NCBI RefSeq assembly: GCF_014384745.1
Contig: NZ_JACRSO010000003.1
Coordinates: 248,001 to 312,000, forward strand
From: Luoshenia tenuis
GTDB taxonomy: Bacteria; Bacillota; Clostridia; Christensenellales; GCA-900066905
Direction: 5' to 3'
Length of the DNA stretch: 64,000 bases
Shown here: piece by piece, positions 17,115 to 25,061 of the stretch
Layout of the letters: every line of letters starts with the position of its first letter
How positions within the stretch are numbered: the first letter of the stretch is position 1
The notes under the pieces: model-generated
Databases searched by the model: none
What the model was told of the DNA's origin: nothing
What the model saw: only the letters and a program-made list of their open reading frames with translations
Translations under genes and position numbers: made by a program

Positions 17115-17969
17115 TTGAAAAACGTTTTGCTTAAAAACGGCGTGAGCATTCCCGCTATCGGCTTTGGCACCTGGACGCTGCAGGGCGAGCGCGGGTATCG
17201 CGCCTTTCGCCAGGCGATCGAGTGCGGATTCCGCCACTTTGATACCGCAGAGAGCTATGATACCGAAATCGAACTAGGGCGCGCCATTCGCGATAGCGGC
17301 GTCGCACGCGAGGAGTTTTTTATCACCAGCAAGCTGCCCGGCGAGTTCAAGGCCTATGAGATCGCCAAAGCTACGCTGGAGCAAAGCCTGGAGCGGCTGG
17401 GGATGGACTATCTGGATCTGTACATCATCCACGCGCCCTGGCCTTGGGAGGAGCAGGACAGCCCGGATTGGGCGGATGGAAACCTTGCCGCCTGGCGCGC
17501 GATGAGCGAGGGGTACAAGGCCCAGAAGGTGCGGGCGATCGGCCTGTCCAACTTCTCCTACGCGGATATTGAGCGCATATGGGACCGCTGTGAGATCAAG
17601 CCCATGCTCAACCAGATCAGGCTGCATATCGGCCATGTGGCGGCCTCCACGGTGCGCTACTGCAAAGAGCATGGCATCGCCGTTTCGGCATGGAGCCCGC
17701 TGGGCGGCGCGCCGCTGCGCGGCAAGGTAGCCCTGCCTGAGTGGGTGACCGTTAAAACCTACGCCAAAAAATATGGCGTAACGCCCCAGCAGCTGTGCCT
17801 GCGCTTTGCCATGCAGTATGGAGATATCGTCATCGGCCGCACGGGCAACGAGAAGCACATGCTGGCCAATCTGGCGATCGAGAACTTCACCATTTCCGAT
17901 GCGGATATGCTGGCGCTCTCCCAGATCGACCCGTACTGGCAGGGCGGCGAGAAAAGCCTGTTTGCCTGA
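17115..17969 (+). CDS. Aldo/keto reductase (AKR5-like)
   Basis: The 284-residue protein starts at TTG, with AGGAGG eight bases upstream. Motifs are GFGTWTLQG, the catalytic FDTAESYDTEIELGRAI (Asp plus Tyr around 46-51), TSKLPGE with its lysine, a histidine in YIIHAPWPWE, AIGLSNF, and the NADPH-site block VIGRTGNEKHM. All four tetrad residues therefore appear present, in contrast to the iron-sulfur protein at 14354. It reduces aldehydes or ketoses with NADPH. The 48-base gap from GH43 suggests co-transcription. Confidence 0.92.
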   Translation: MKNVLLKNGVSIPAIGFGTWTLQGERGYRAFRQAIECGFRHFDTAESYDTEIELGRAIRDSGVAREEFFITSKLPGEFKAYEIAKATLEQSLERLGMDYLDLYIIHAPWPWEEQDSPDWADGNLAAWRAMSEGYKAQKVRAIGLSNFSYADIERIWDRCEIKPMLNQIRLHIGHVAASTVRYCKEHGIAVSAWSPLGGAPLRGKVALPEWVTVKTYAKKYGVTPQQLCLRFAMQYGDIVIGRTGNEKHMLANLAIENFTISDADMLALSQIDPYWQGGEKSLFA

Positions 17970-18004
17970 GGGGGATCAAGCCTGGGGCCAGGCAGCGGTT
18001 AAAT

Positions 18005-18033
18005 TTGCATTTTCAGGGACGCTGTGCTATAAT
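18005..18033 (+). promoter_or_regulatory. Promoter of the rpsF-ssb-rpsR operon
   Basis: TTGCAT (18005-18010) and TATAAT (18028-18033) have a 17-base spacer. The 60-base leader after it includes a hairpin (CCTTGC with GCAGGG) that may be the S6:S18 autoregulatory site, though I could not confirm the consensus. Confidence 0.65.
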
Positions 18034-18097
18034 ACTACAGCGTCCTTGCTCTACCCCAAGATGGGCAGGGCCTTAAGTCCAAGAGGAGGTGAAAGGC

Positions 18098-18385
18098 ATG
18101 AATCAGTATGAAGTGCTCTACATCATTGATCCGACGCTGGAAGAAGAAGCCACCAAAGCGGTGATCGAACGTTTCAACAAGCTCATTGCCGACAATGGCG
18201 CGAAGGTGACGGATATCGATGAATGGGGCAAACGGCGTTTGGCCTATGAGATCAACGATTTGAACGAGGGCTACTATGTGCTTTTGCACATGGAAGCTGC
18301 GCCGGAATTCCCCTCGGAGCTGGAGCGTAATTTCCAGATCTCTGAGAACATTATGCGTTACCTGGTTACCCGGGTAGGCGAATAA
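18098..18385 (+). CDS. rpsF: Ribosomal protein bS6
   Basis: bS6 is a small-subunit protein that binds the central domain of 16S rRNA together with bS18. The 95-residue product begins MNQYEVLYIIDPTLEEE and has the diagnostic DEWGKRRLAYEINDLNEGYY in the middle. The start at 18098 has AGGAGGTG seven bases upstream; an in-frame GTG inside that site is rejected. It leads the conserved rpsF-ssb-rpsR operon, and the stop is 16 bases before ssb. Confidence 0.97.
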   Translation: MNQYEVLYIIDPTLEEEATKAVIERFNKLIADNGAKVTDIDEWGKRRLAYEINDLNEGYYVLLHMEAAPEFPSELERNFQISENIMRYLVTRVGE

Positions 18386-18401
18386 GGAAGGTGGACAAGG
18401 C

Positions 18402-18836
18402 ATGAATCGAGCGATTTTGGTGGGGAACCTGACCCGCGATCCGGAGCTGCGCGCCACGACCAGCGGCGTAGCCGTGTGCTCGTTCACAATTGCCATCAAC
18501 CGGCGTTTTGCGAACCAGAACGGCGAGCGCGAGGCGGACTTTATTCCCATCGTGGTGTGGCGGGGGCAGGCGGAGTCCTGCGGGCGCTACCTGCATAAGG
18601 GCAGTAAAGTGGCCGTTTGCGGCACCATCCAGACGCGCAGTTATGATGCGCAGGATGGCACGCGGCGCTATGTTACCGAAGTCGTAGCCGACGAGGTGGA
18701 GTTTTTGACCACCCAGGGCGGTAATGGCGGCGGGGACGGCCGTTATCAGGACCGGGGAGATTCCGGCTTTGGCGCCCAGGCGCCTGCGGCCCCGGCGGAT
18801 CTGCACAATATCGAGGATGACGAACTTCCGTTCTAA
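18402..18836 (+). CDS. ssb: Single-stranded DNA-binding protein
   Basis: SSB coats single-stranded DNA during replication and repair. The OB-fold occupies about 1-105, with MNRAILVGNLTRDPELR at the start and FIPIVVWRGQAESCGRYLHKG in the core. A glycine-rich linker leads to the acidic tip DDELPF, the docking site for partner proteins. The length is 144 residues. The AAGGAAGG-type site and the position between rpsF and rpsR are typical of Firmicutes. Confidence 0.97.
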   Translation: MNRAILVGNLTRDPELRATTSGVAVCSFTIAINRRFANQNGEREADFIPIVVWRGQAESCGRYLHKGSKVAVCGTIQTRSYDAQDGTRRYVTEVVADEVEFLTTQGGNGGGDGRYQDRGDSGFGAQAPAAPADLHNIEDDELPF

Positions 18837-18874
18837 ATCCCAAGTATCGTTGATTTTAAAGGAGTGAAAGCATT

Positions 18875-19126
18875 ATGGCTATGGATCGTGGCGAGAGAAG
18901 GCCGCGCGGCGGCCGCCGTCCGCGGCGTAAGGTCTGCAAATTCTGTGTAGACAAGGTACAGCATATCGATTATAAGGACGTTTCTTCCCTGCGCAACTAT
19001 GTTAGTGAGCGCGGCAAGATTCTGCCCCGCCGGATGACCGGCAACTGCGCGAAGCATCAGCGCCAGCTGGCAATCGCCATCAAGCGCGCGCGCATCGTGG
19101 CGCTGCTGCCCTACACGGCGGAATAA
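18875..19126 (+). CDS. rpsR: Ribosomal protein bS18 (zinc-type)
   Basis: bS18 pairs with bS6 in the 30S platform. The 83-residue protein contains Cys21, Cys24 and Cys58 with His61 nearby, the C+ zinc-binding pattern, unlike the cysteine-free paralogue made under zinc shortage in some bacteria. The core reads DYKDVSSLRNYVSERGKILPRR. It closes the operon and is followed by a strong terminator. Confidence 0.97.
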   Translation: MAMDRGERRPRGGRRPRRKVCKFCVDKVQHIDYKDVSSLRNYVSERGKILPRRMTGNCAKHQRQLAIAIKRARIVALLPYTAE

Positions 19127-19141
19127 GAGTTTTAAAGAATA

Positions 19142-19178
19142 AGGGCTGCCCTTGGACGCGGGGCAGCTCTTTTTTTAT
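19142..19178 (+). terminator. Terminator of the rpsF operon
   Basis: AGGGCTGCCC (19142-19151) pairs with GGGGCAGCTCT, with one G-T pair, followed by eight T. Confidence 0.85.
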
Positions 19179-19202
19179 ATCTTTTTAGGGCGCGGTTGTT
19201 CT

Positions 19203-19733
19203 TTACCGGGCCTTTTGGCCTGCAAGCTTCAAGATAGCTTGGATAAAATCCGCCTTGCCGGCGGTATAACGGTCCCGGTCGTCCGGGTATTGCGCGGCCA
19301 GCTGGCGCTTGAGCGCGCAATACTGCTGCGCAGCTTGCGGGTGGGCATTGAGATAATCGCGAAAAGCAACGTGTGCGTCAAAGGCCGGGTGGCCGGCCGC
19401 ATAGCAGTGGATGTGTTCCAGAGATAAGCTAAGGGGCCCATCGCCCCGGCGCACGAATAGAAACCGCCCGGGTACGCCGCTTTCGCCGCGAGGGTCGTAC
19501 CCGGCCTTAAGCATCGCATCCTGGTCGATGGCGGCAAGCGATTTGACCTGCACGGCCACATCCAGGATGGGCTTGGCATCGATCCCCGCGATGGCCGTAC
19601 TGCCCACGTGCTGGATATCCAGCAGATTTTCGCCCAGCAGGGGCATAAGCAGCGCCTTTACGGCCCGGTACTCCGCGGCCCAACCTTTGCAGTGCGGGGC
19701 CAGCTTGACCTTGTAACGTGCAACACCTTCCAT
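19203..19733 (-). CDS. GrpB family protein (UPF0157)
   Basis: The start at 19733 (176 residues) is preceded by AAAGGATGGAG; the longer frame runs through the upstream terminator. The sequence has the GrpB nucleotidyltransferase-like signature: DIQHVGSTAIAGIDAKPILDVAV at about 40-62, with HVGST followed by the KPILD acidic pair. HCYAAGHPAFDAHVAFRDYL is in the second half. The family belongs to the nucleotidyltransferase fold, but its substrates are mostly unknown. It converges on rpsR, and a terminator separates it from the Apt-like gene. Confidence 0.9.
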   Translation of the reverse strand: MEGVARYKVKLAPHCKGWAAEYRAVKALLMPLLGENLLDIQHVGSTAIAGIDAKPILDVAVQVKSLAAIDQDAMLKAGYDPRGESGVPGRFLFVRRGDGPLSLSLEHIHCYAAGHPAFDAHVAFRDYLNAHPQAAQQYCALKRQLAAQYPDDRDRYTAGKADFIQAILKLAGQKAR

Positions 19734-19768
19734 AGCTGCTCCATCCTTTCCCAGTACTAATATAAAAA

Positions 19769-19804
19769 TAACCCCTCCTGCCTGAAAAGGCAAGGAGGGG
19801 TTTG
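19769..19804 (-). terminator. Terminator of the Apt-like gene
   Basis: AACCCCTCC-TGCC pairs with GGCA-AGGAGGGGTT around a short AT loop; the minus strand then reads ATTTTTAT. It separates the phosphoribosyltransferase gene from the GrpB-like gene. Confidence 0.8.
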
Positions 19805-19817
19805 GCTTTGTGCAAAA

Positions 19818-20378
19818 CTAGCCTTTGATGGAACCGTCCGCGTTAAAGACCGGCAGCTTTTCCAGATACCGGATGTCCGCGCGCTCCTGGGCATCGCCCT
19901 CGGCCAGCACCGCCATGCGGCCCACCACGTTGCCGCCCACCTGGGTGACCAAAGCCTCGATGGAACGGATGGAATCGCCCGTGCTGATCACGTCATCCAC
20001 GATCAAAACGCGCTTCCCGCGCAGTAGGGCAGCGTCTTCTCCGCCCAGGTACAGCGTTTGCTCCTTGGCGGTGGTGATGGAGTTGACGCGGGTGGAGACC
20101 ACGTCCTGCATGTAGAGCTTGGGTGCCTTGCGCGCCACGACGTAGGTGTTCTCGCCGGCCTGTGCCGCCATCTCATAGAGCAGGGGGATCCCCTTGGCCT
20201 CCGCGGTGATCATGATATCGTGCGCCGGGGCGAGCTTTAAAAGCTCACGGGCACAGGCTTTGGTGATCTCCACATCCCCAAACATGATAAAGGCTGCGAT
20301 ATACAGCTGGTCGTTTACCTTACAAAGCGGCAGCGCGCGCTTGCACCCCGCAATCGTCATTTCGTGACGCATACCCAT
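19818..20378 (-). CDS. Adenine phosphoribosyltransferase-like enzyme
   Basis: The 186-residue protein carries the PRPP-binding signature VLIVDDVISTGDSI at about 125-138 and a type I PRTase fold. ITAEAKGIPLLYEMA is the upstream loop seen in Apt and Xpt enzymes. Purine PRTases turn a free base and PRPP into the nucleotide. The base specificity (adenine, xanthine or other) is not certain. It lies about 100 bases after the NCS2 purine permease in the same direction, so uptake and salvage are probably coupled. A GC-rich hairpin between the genes (20405-20455) may reduce read-through. Confidence 0.83.
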   Translation of the reverse strand: MGMRHEMTIAGCKRALPLCKVNDQLYIAAFIMFGDVEITKACARELLKLAPAHDIMITAEAKGIPLLYEMAAQAGENTYVVARKAPKLYMQDVVSTRVNSITTAKEQTLYLGGEDAALLRGKRVLIVDDVISTGDSIRSIEALVTQVGGNVVGRMAVLAEGDAQERADIRYLEKLPVFNADGSIKG

Positions 20379-20476
20379 TATTCAAGCACCCTTTCTTAAA
20401 AGGAGCGGGCGCAGCCGCTTGGCAGTACCCTTTCTGCAAGCTGCGCGCCCCCCTTTTACAAAACCGTTTGTTTTAA

Positions 20477-21823
20477 TTAGATCGCCATGGTGATGATGCG
20501 CAGCGCAAACAGCGCAAAGCACACCCACATCACGGGATGGATATCGCGCACCTTGCCGGTGAGCAGCTTGAGGATAACCCAGGTCAGCATACCGAACATG
20601 ATGCCGTTGGCGATGGAGTAGGTGAAGGGCATCATGATGATAGCCACGAAACCGCCCAGCGTATCGGCGATGTCGCCCTCAAACTCCATTTTCTTGACCG
20701 AGCCCATCATCAGCAGGCCGACGAATACCAGCGCAGGCGCGGTGGCAAAGCCGGGGATCGCCGTAAAGATGGGGTAGAAGAAGATCGCCACGATGAACAG
20801 CACCGCAGTGGTCAGCGCGGTCAAACCGGTGCGGCCACCCTCGGCCACGCCAGCGCTGGACTCGACATAGCTGGTGACCGTGGAGGTGCCCAGGCACGCG
20901 CCCACAACCGTACCGATCGCGTCGCTCATCAGCGCGCGGCCGGCGCGGGGCAGCTTGCCGTCCTTATCCAGCAGGTTGCCCTTGCTGGCAACGCCTACCA
21001 GGGTGCCGACGGTGTCGAACAGGTCGACAAACAGGAAGGAGAAGACGATAACGGCAAAGTCCAGCAGATGCTCGCCCACCCAGGCAAAGTCAAACTGGAA
21101 GAAGGTGGACTGCTGCACCACCGGCAGCAGCGTCCAATTGGAGAAATCCGGCAGCAGGGAGTTACCCTGATACCAACCGATGCCCTGGGCGATCATGCCC
21201 AGCACCCAGGTGATGAGGATGCCCAGCAAGATGGAACCCTTGACGTTGTGATGATGCAGCGCGCCGATCACCAGCAGGCCGATCATCGCCAGGGCAAACT
21301 CGGGCGATACCACCCGGCCCAGGTCTACCAGCGTGCTCTCGCTGGCGATAACGATGCCCGCGCCCTTCAGGCCCACCAGGGTGATAAACAGGCCGATACC
21401 CGCCGTAATACCCAGCTTGAGGTTGGCGGGGATGGTGTTGACCAGCGTCTCGCGGAATTTGAACAGAGAAAGCAGAATGAAAATGATACCTTCAACCAAT
21501 ACGGCCGTTAACGCTACCTGCCAGGGCACGTTCATCCCCAAGCATACCGAATAGGTGAAGTAGGCGTTTAAGCCCATGCCGGAGGCCAGCGCCACCGGGT
21601 AGTTGGCCAAAAAGGCCATGCACAGCGTTGCGATCGCAGCAGAGATCGCCGTGGCCAGGAATACGGCGTTAAAGTCCATCAGCGCTACGCCTGCGTCCGC
21701 GCCCGAAAGCATCAACGGGTTGACGATCAGGATGTAGGCCATGGCCAGAAACGTGGTAATACCGGCCGTGATTTCGGTACGTACATTGGTACCGTGCTCT
21801 TTGAGTTTAAAGAGCTTCTCCAT
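20477..21823 (-). CDS. NCS2 family purine permease (PbuG/AzgA type)
   Basis: This 448-residue inner-membrane transporter has about 12 to 14 hydrophobic segments. Recognised family blocks are TEITAGITTFLAMAYILIVNP at the N-terminus, GMGLNAYFTY, LGITAGIGLFI, DLFDTVGTLVGVA, and GTSTVTSYVESSAGVAEGGRTGLTA in the second repeat. Members of this subgroup import adenine, guanine or hypoxanthine with protons. AGGGG lies seven bases before the ATG. It is preceded by a 295-base structured leader with its own promoter, so it is probably controlled at the RNA level, and it is followed by the Apt-like salvage gene. Confidence 0.93.
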   Translation of the reverse strand: MEKLFKLKEHGTNVRTEITAGITTFLAMAYILIVNPLMLSGADAGVALMDFNAVFLATAISAAIATLCMAFLANYPVALASGMGLNAYFTYSVCLGMNVPWQVALTAVLVEGIIFILLSLFKFRETLVNTIPANLKLGITAGIGLFITLVGLKGAGIVIASESTLVDLGRVVSPEFALAMIGLLVIGALHHHNVKGSILLGILITWVLGMIAQGIGWYQGNSLLPDFSNWTLLPVVQQSTFFQFDFAWVGEHLLDFAVIVFSFLFVDLFDTVGTLVGVASKGNLLDKDGKLPRAGRALMSDAIGTVVGACLGTSTVTSYVESSAGVAEGGRTGLTALTTAVLFIVAIFFYPIFTAIPGFATAPALVFVGLLMMGSVKKMEFEGDIADTLGGFVAIIMMPFTYSIANGIMFGMLTWVILKLLTGKVRDIHPVMWVCFALFALRIITMAI

Positions 21824-22118
21824 AATAACCCCTCCAGATAAAAAATGTTTATGTCATCAGGCTACGCGCGCCTGTTCTTCCCAGCTTGTCCGGTCGAGGG
21901 CCAAAGCAAAAGCGGCCGCAGAGGCGGCGGTCATCCCATCCGCCGGCGGGCAAAAAGTACGGTTCTCTGCAACAGTAAAAAAGGAAAAGCCATATCCCAG
22001 CCTCCGCCTTTTAAGTTACCTAAAGTACGAAGAAGATATAGCCCAAAACCCGCTGAAAAGGGAAAGCGCATAAAGCCATCGGGCTTGTCCCTATGATCTT
22101 TATGCGGCCTTAACAGAC
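21824..22118 (-). promoter_or_regulatory. Long structured 5' leader of the purine permease (possible riboswitch)
   Basis: On the minus strand the transcript predicted from the promoter at 22125-22153 runs 295 bases before the permease ATG. It begins with a long hairpin (GCATAAAG with CTTTATGC, inner GGG/CCC and CAT/ATG pairs). A second one (GCAGAG with CTCTGC enclosing GCGG/CCGC) lies nearer the gene. I do not see the conserved loops of the classical purine riboswitch, nor the ykkC or PRPP signatures. It could be an unusual purine-sensing RNA or a translated leader. Confidence 0.45.
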
Positions 22119-22124
22119 GCATAT

Positions 22125-22153
22125 ATTATAACCAGGTTGGCGCTTTTTGTCAA
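22125..22153 (-). promoter_or_regulatory. Consensus promoter of the purine permease transcript
   Basis: On the minus strand, TTGACA and TATAAT are both perfect, with 17 bases between them. The -35 box overlaps the stop codon of the radical SAM gene upstream. Confidence 0.82.
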
Positions 22154-23061
22154 TTTTGAGACCCTAAATTAAAAGCTACCTGCGCGTTCTCTTGCAGGGC
22201 CTGCGTCATTTTTTCCTTCATGGGCTTGGCGTAACTGCCCGTCAGGCCATAATGCGCCCGGCGCTCGCCTACCATTTGGTAAAGCGCGTCTTTATAACCC
22301 TTAGGCGCGCCGCCGGTCTTGTACAACTCGTGCAGCGGCGCCGAGAGATGGGGATAGTGCTGATCGATAAAGCGGAAAAACACTTTCCGCGTCTGCCCAC
22401 GCAGGTAAAGGGTACCCGGAAGGCAGTAGTGCACCCGGCTTGCGTGCGCAGCGGCGAACAGCGCGTCGATATTTTCATAGCTGTCCGTTAGGTAGGGGAT
22501 GATGGGCATCACGTGCAGGCCGGTGGAGGCGTTGGTTTTGCGGAACTGCGCCAGCATCTCAAAGCGCCGGAGTGAGGGCGCCGCGCCGGGCTCCAAAAGG
22601 CTGCGGACGGATTCATCCATGGTGGTGACGGTGGCGGCCACGTTGACATAGGTGATGCGGGAGAGCTGATCGATCAGGTCGTAATCCCGTAGGACCAGCT
22701 CGCTTTTGGTGGAGATGATCGCCGGCGTCTTGTAGCGGATGAGCAGCCGCAGCACCTCGGTCATCAAGCGGTAATGGGCTTCAGCGGGCTGGTAACTGTC
22801 CGTCACCCCGCCGATGTTGACGACCTCCCGCTTCCAGCTGGGCGAGGACAGTTCCCGCTCCAGGGCCTCCAGAATATCAGTCTTGGCGTAGATATGGCCA
22901 AAGTAATCCTCCGTATCCAGATAGCGGTGGGAATACATGGCGTAACAGTAGCGGCAGCCGTGTTCGCAGCCGCGGTATAGGTTCAGGTCCCAATGATAGG
23001 GCACGCGCCGGCCCAGCTCGTGCAGGGCGCTCTGGCAGGGGAGAATATGATATTCCGTCAT
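22150..23061 (-). CDS. Radical SAM protein of the SplB-like group
   Basis: The 303-residue protein has the iron-sulfur motif CEHGCRYCY with Cys32, Cys36 and Cys39 after NLYRG. IGGVTDSYQPAE and STKSELVLRDYDLI follow as SAM-barrel strands. This arrangement (RGCEHGCxYCYA) marks the SPL/Rv2578c-like group, related to spore photoproduct lyase, but most members have no proven reaction. It is not evidence of sporulation on its own. GAGGA is 12 bases before the ATG. A GNAT gene lies upstream in the same direction. Confidence 0.88.
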   Translation of the reverse strand: MTEYHILPCQSALHELGRRVPYHWDLNLYRGCEHGCRYCYAMYSHRYLDTEDYFGHIYAKTDILEALERELSSPSWKREVVNIGGVTDSYQPAEAHYRLMTEVLRLLIRYKTPAIISTKSELVLRDYDLIDQLSRITYVNVAATVTTMDESVRSLLEPGAAPSLRRFEMLAQFRKTNASTGLHVMPIIPYLTDSYENIDALFAAAHASRVHYCLPGTLYLRGQTRKVFFRFIDQHYPHLSAPLHELYKTGGAPKGYKDALYQMVGERRAHYGLTGSYAKPMKEKMTQALQENAQVAFNLGSQN

Positions 23062-23088
23062 AATCGGTTCGGTTCCTCTTTTCTAAGG

Positions 23089-23550
23089 TTATAGCGGCGC
23101 AGCGTAGATCCGCGAGCTTTCTCCCCAGGGATGGTAACCCTGGCCGAGATAGGAAAAGCCATAGCGCTCGTAATAGCCGGTGTGATCGGTACACAGATAG
23201 AGCGTTTCATATCCGGCGGCGCGCGCGTCGGTTTTAGCACGCGCCAGCATAAGGGCGCCATAGGCGCGGCCCCGATAGGCCGGTTCGATATATAGGGCGC
23301 AGAGCCAGGGATAAAGGTCCATCCGGCTGATAAAGTCGTTGGTGATCAGCCCTGCGCAGCCGATGACCGCGTCCTCCATGAATAGCAGGTACCATTGGGG
23401 CAGCGGGGCCTTAGCCCCGATGCAATGGCGGATACAGTCCTCATAGACCATAAGACTTTCCGGGCTGGCCCACTTGTCCTGAAAATAGCGGATCGCGGTA
23501 TCCGCTATGGCCGGTTGCTGGCATACGGAGACGATCTGCGGTTGTTTCAT
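23089..23550 (-). CDS. GNAT family N-acetyltransferase
   Basis: The 153-residue protein is a single acetyl-CoA-binding GNAT domain. The central strand reads GCAGLITNDF, and LCALYIEPAYRGRAYGALMLARAKTDARAAG carries the pyrophosphate-binding Arg/Gly loop (RGRAYG, a variant of Q/RxxGxG/A). LYLCTDHTGYYERYGF is the typical end. The acceptor is unknown. GGAGG is upstream. It sits 11 bases after the GGDEF gene, so the two are probably co-transcribed. Confidence 0.9.
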   Translation of the reverse strand: MKQPQIVSVCQQPAIADTAIRYFQDKWASPESLMVYEDCIRHCIGAKAPLPQWYLLFMEDAVIGCAGLITNDFISRMDLYPWLCALYIEPAYRGRAYGALMLARAKTDARAAGYETLYLCTDHTGYYERYGFSYLGQGYHPWGESSRIYAAPL

Positions 23551-23561
23551 GCCTTTTCCTC

Positions 23562-24680
23562 CTAACGGCCCTTTACCTGGCTCAGGCGGGATTTATGCAC
23601 GTACATTTTACGGTCTGCCAGGACGATCAGCCCATCCAAATGCTGCCCGTTTTCCGGATAAGAGGCGATGCCGAAGCTGAAACCCAGAAACTCGGGTTCC
23701 CCCTTGCCCAGGGAGATGGGGCTTCGCTCTAACCGGCCGCGCAACCGCTCGGTCTGCTCCAGGCTGCACAGCAGGATGAACTCGTCTCCCGAGATGCGGT
23801 AGGCCTCGCCCATTCCGGCGCTTACCCGCCGGGCGGCGCGCGCAAAGCCCGCCAGATACCGGTCCCCGGCGGAATGTCCGTAGCGGTCGTTAATGGTTTT
23901 AAAGCGGTCCAGGTCGATAAAGATGAGGCTGAAGGGCCGCCCTTGGTCGATCAGCGCTTGCGCGTCCTCATAAAAACTGATGCGGTTTTTAAGGCCGGTC
24001 AGCGGGTCGGTACGGTTTTGCCGCCGCAGCTGCTCGGCATCCTTATCGGCGCAGACCAGGTCGTGAAAAACCCGGTAACTGCGCAGGATGATCGCACCGA
24101 TGATTACCACCAGGATCAGCTCCAGTAGGGCCTGGTCCTTGGTAACGAATACGTAATTGAGCAGCACGCAGCTGATAAACCAAAAAAAGCTCAACCGCAA
24201 CAGGCTGCTGAGGGTTTTATCGGTAACATTTTGCAGGATGTAGAGGAATTGACTTTTAATAAAACGCAAAAATAGCCGGAGCGTAAGCGCGTAAAATACC
24301 GTTTGGATGATCAAAATCGTAAGGGAGAAATCTGTTTGGGGCAAGAACGTTGCGACCCGCACCGCCAGGGAAAAGGCCAGCATGGTATAGATCCAGGCTG
24401 AACACATGACGGTAAAGGTATATTTGAGCGGCTGGTCGTAGATAAAATAGCAGGGCAGCAGATAAATAAAGCCAAATAGAACAAATAACCCATTCCCATT
24501 GCCGTAAGAGGGAAGCGAGCTGAGCAGGCAAATCATGCCGCCTACCAGCGCTGCGGTAAAAAGCGCAAAGGAGGTCCACAAGGCGACGGGGCGAAGCTTG
24601 GGTGTAGAACAAAAGTTTAACGTATAAAAGTTGATCGTCACCATTTCAAGGATGATGATCACGTGGCAAAATATCGTCAT
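23562..24680 (-). CDS. Membrane-bound diguanylate cyclase (GGDEF)
   Basis: The start at 24680 has GGAG six bases upstream; an ATG four codons earlier lacks a site. The 372-residue protein has about six N-terminal membrane helices (about 1-200), forming an unknown sensor. A C-terminal GGDEF domain follows, beginning DPLTGLKNRISFYEDA. The active-site loop is SGDEF (near residue 298), a form that is normally active. FIDLDRFKTINDRYGHSAGD is the metal and substrate region. It should make cyclic di-GMP. No EAL, PilZ or cyclic di-GMP riboswitch occurs in the window. Confidence 0.93.
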   Translation of the reverse strand: MTIFCHVIIILEMVTINFYTLNFCSTPKLRPVALWTSFALFTAALVGGMICLLSSLPSYGNGNGLFVLFGFIYLLPCYFIYDQPLKYTFTVMCSAWIYTMLAFSLAVRVATFLPQTDFSLTILIIQTVFYALTLRLFLRFIKSQFLYILQNVTDKTLSSLLRLSFFWFISCVLLNYVFVTKDQALLELILVVIIGAIILRSYRVFHDLVCADKDAEQLRRQNRTDPLTGLKNRISFYEDAQALIDQGRPFSLIFIDLDRFKTINDRYGHSAGDRYLAGFARAARRVSAGMGEAYRISGDEFILLCSLEQTERLRGRLERSPISLGKGEPEFLGFSFGIASYPENGQHLDGLIVLADRKMYVHKSRLSQVKGR

Positions 24681-24783
24681 AGCGCTCTCCATTTGGGTAA
24701 AGCCTTAATATGCGTCAGGTTTTCATTAAGCTTAACACAAACCAATGGACAAGTCGATGCCTGGGGATTGCCTAATTCATCCA

Positions 24784-24981
24784 TTAGAGGCCGCCGGTAA
24801 AATGATAGACACCCGCTTCCCGGGGAGAAGGGGGGGCCTGCACCATTCCGCTAAAAAAATCGATATCAGGCGGCGCATTGGCGCGGCAAAATACCAGCCC
24901 GTCTATGGACTGGAACACGGCGCCGTAAAAGAAGTAGACGCAGTCCCCCTGGACGGCTACGCGGCATACGAAAAAGTACAT
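24784..24981 (-). pseudogene. Possible fragment of a hypothetical protein gene
   Basis: In the 370-base gap between the GGDEF gene and the PTS-like gene, this frame reads VAVQGDCVYFFYGAVF, then DGLVFCRAN and GVYHFTGGL. These are aromatic, well-ordered segments that look like the end of a small clostridial protein. There is no ribosome-binding site and the start region is shared with a plus-strand promoter, so it may be the 3' remnant of a gene. It could also be chance. Confidence 0.25.
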
Positions 24982-24998
24982 ATGTCAAGACAGGTGCA

Positions 24999-25027
24999 TT
25001 GACAATACGGACTATCTTCGCTATGAT
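24999..25027 (+). promoter_or_regulatory. Promoter of the PTS IIC-like gene
   Basis: TTGACA (24999-25004) and TATGAT (25022-25027) with 17 bases between them. Confidence 0.72.
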
Positions 25028-25061
25028 GAAAAAGATTTAACCAAAAGAGAGGGTAAGGTGT

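Noticed and set aside
21845..22096. Short plus-strand and minus-strand frames in the permease leader
   Set aside because: No ribosome-binding sites. The sequence is better explained as a folded leader with the consensus promoter at 22125-22153.
22150..23061. Spore photoproduct lyase
   Set aside because: The protein shares the radical SAM core but belongs to a broader group; no other sporulation gene lies nearby.
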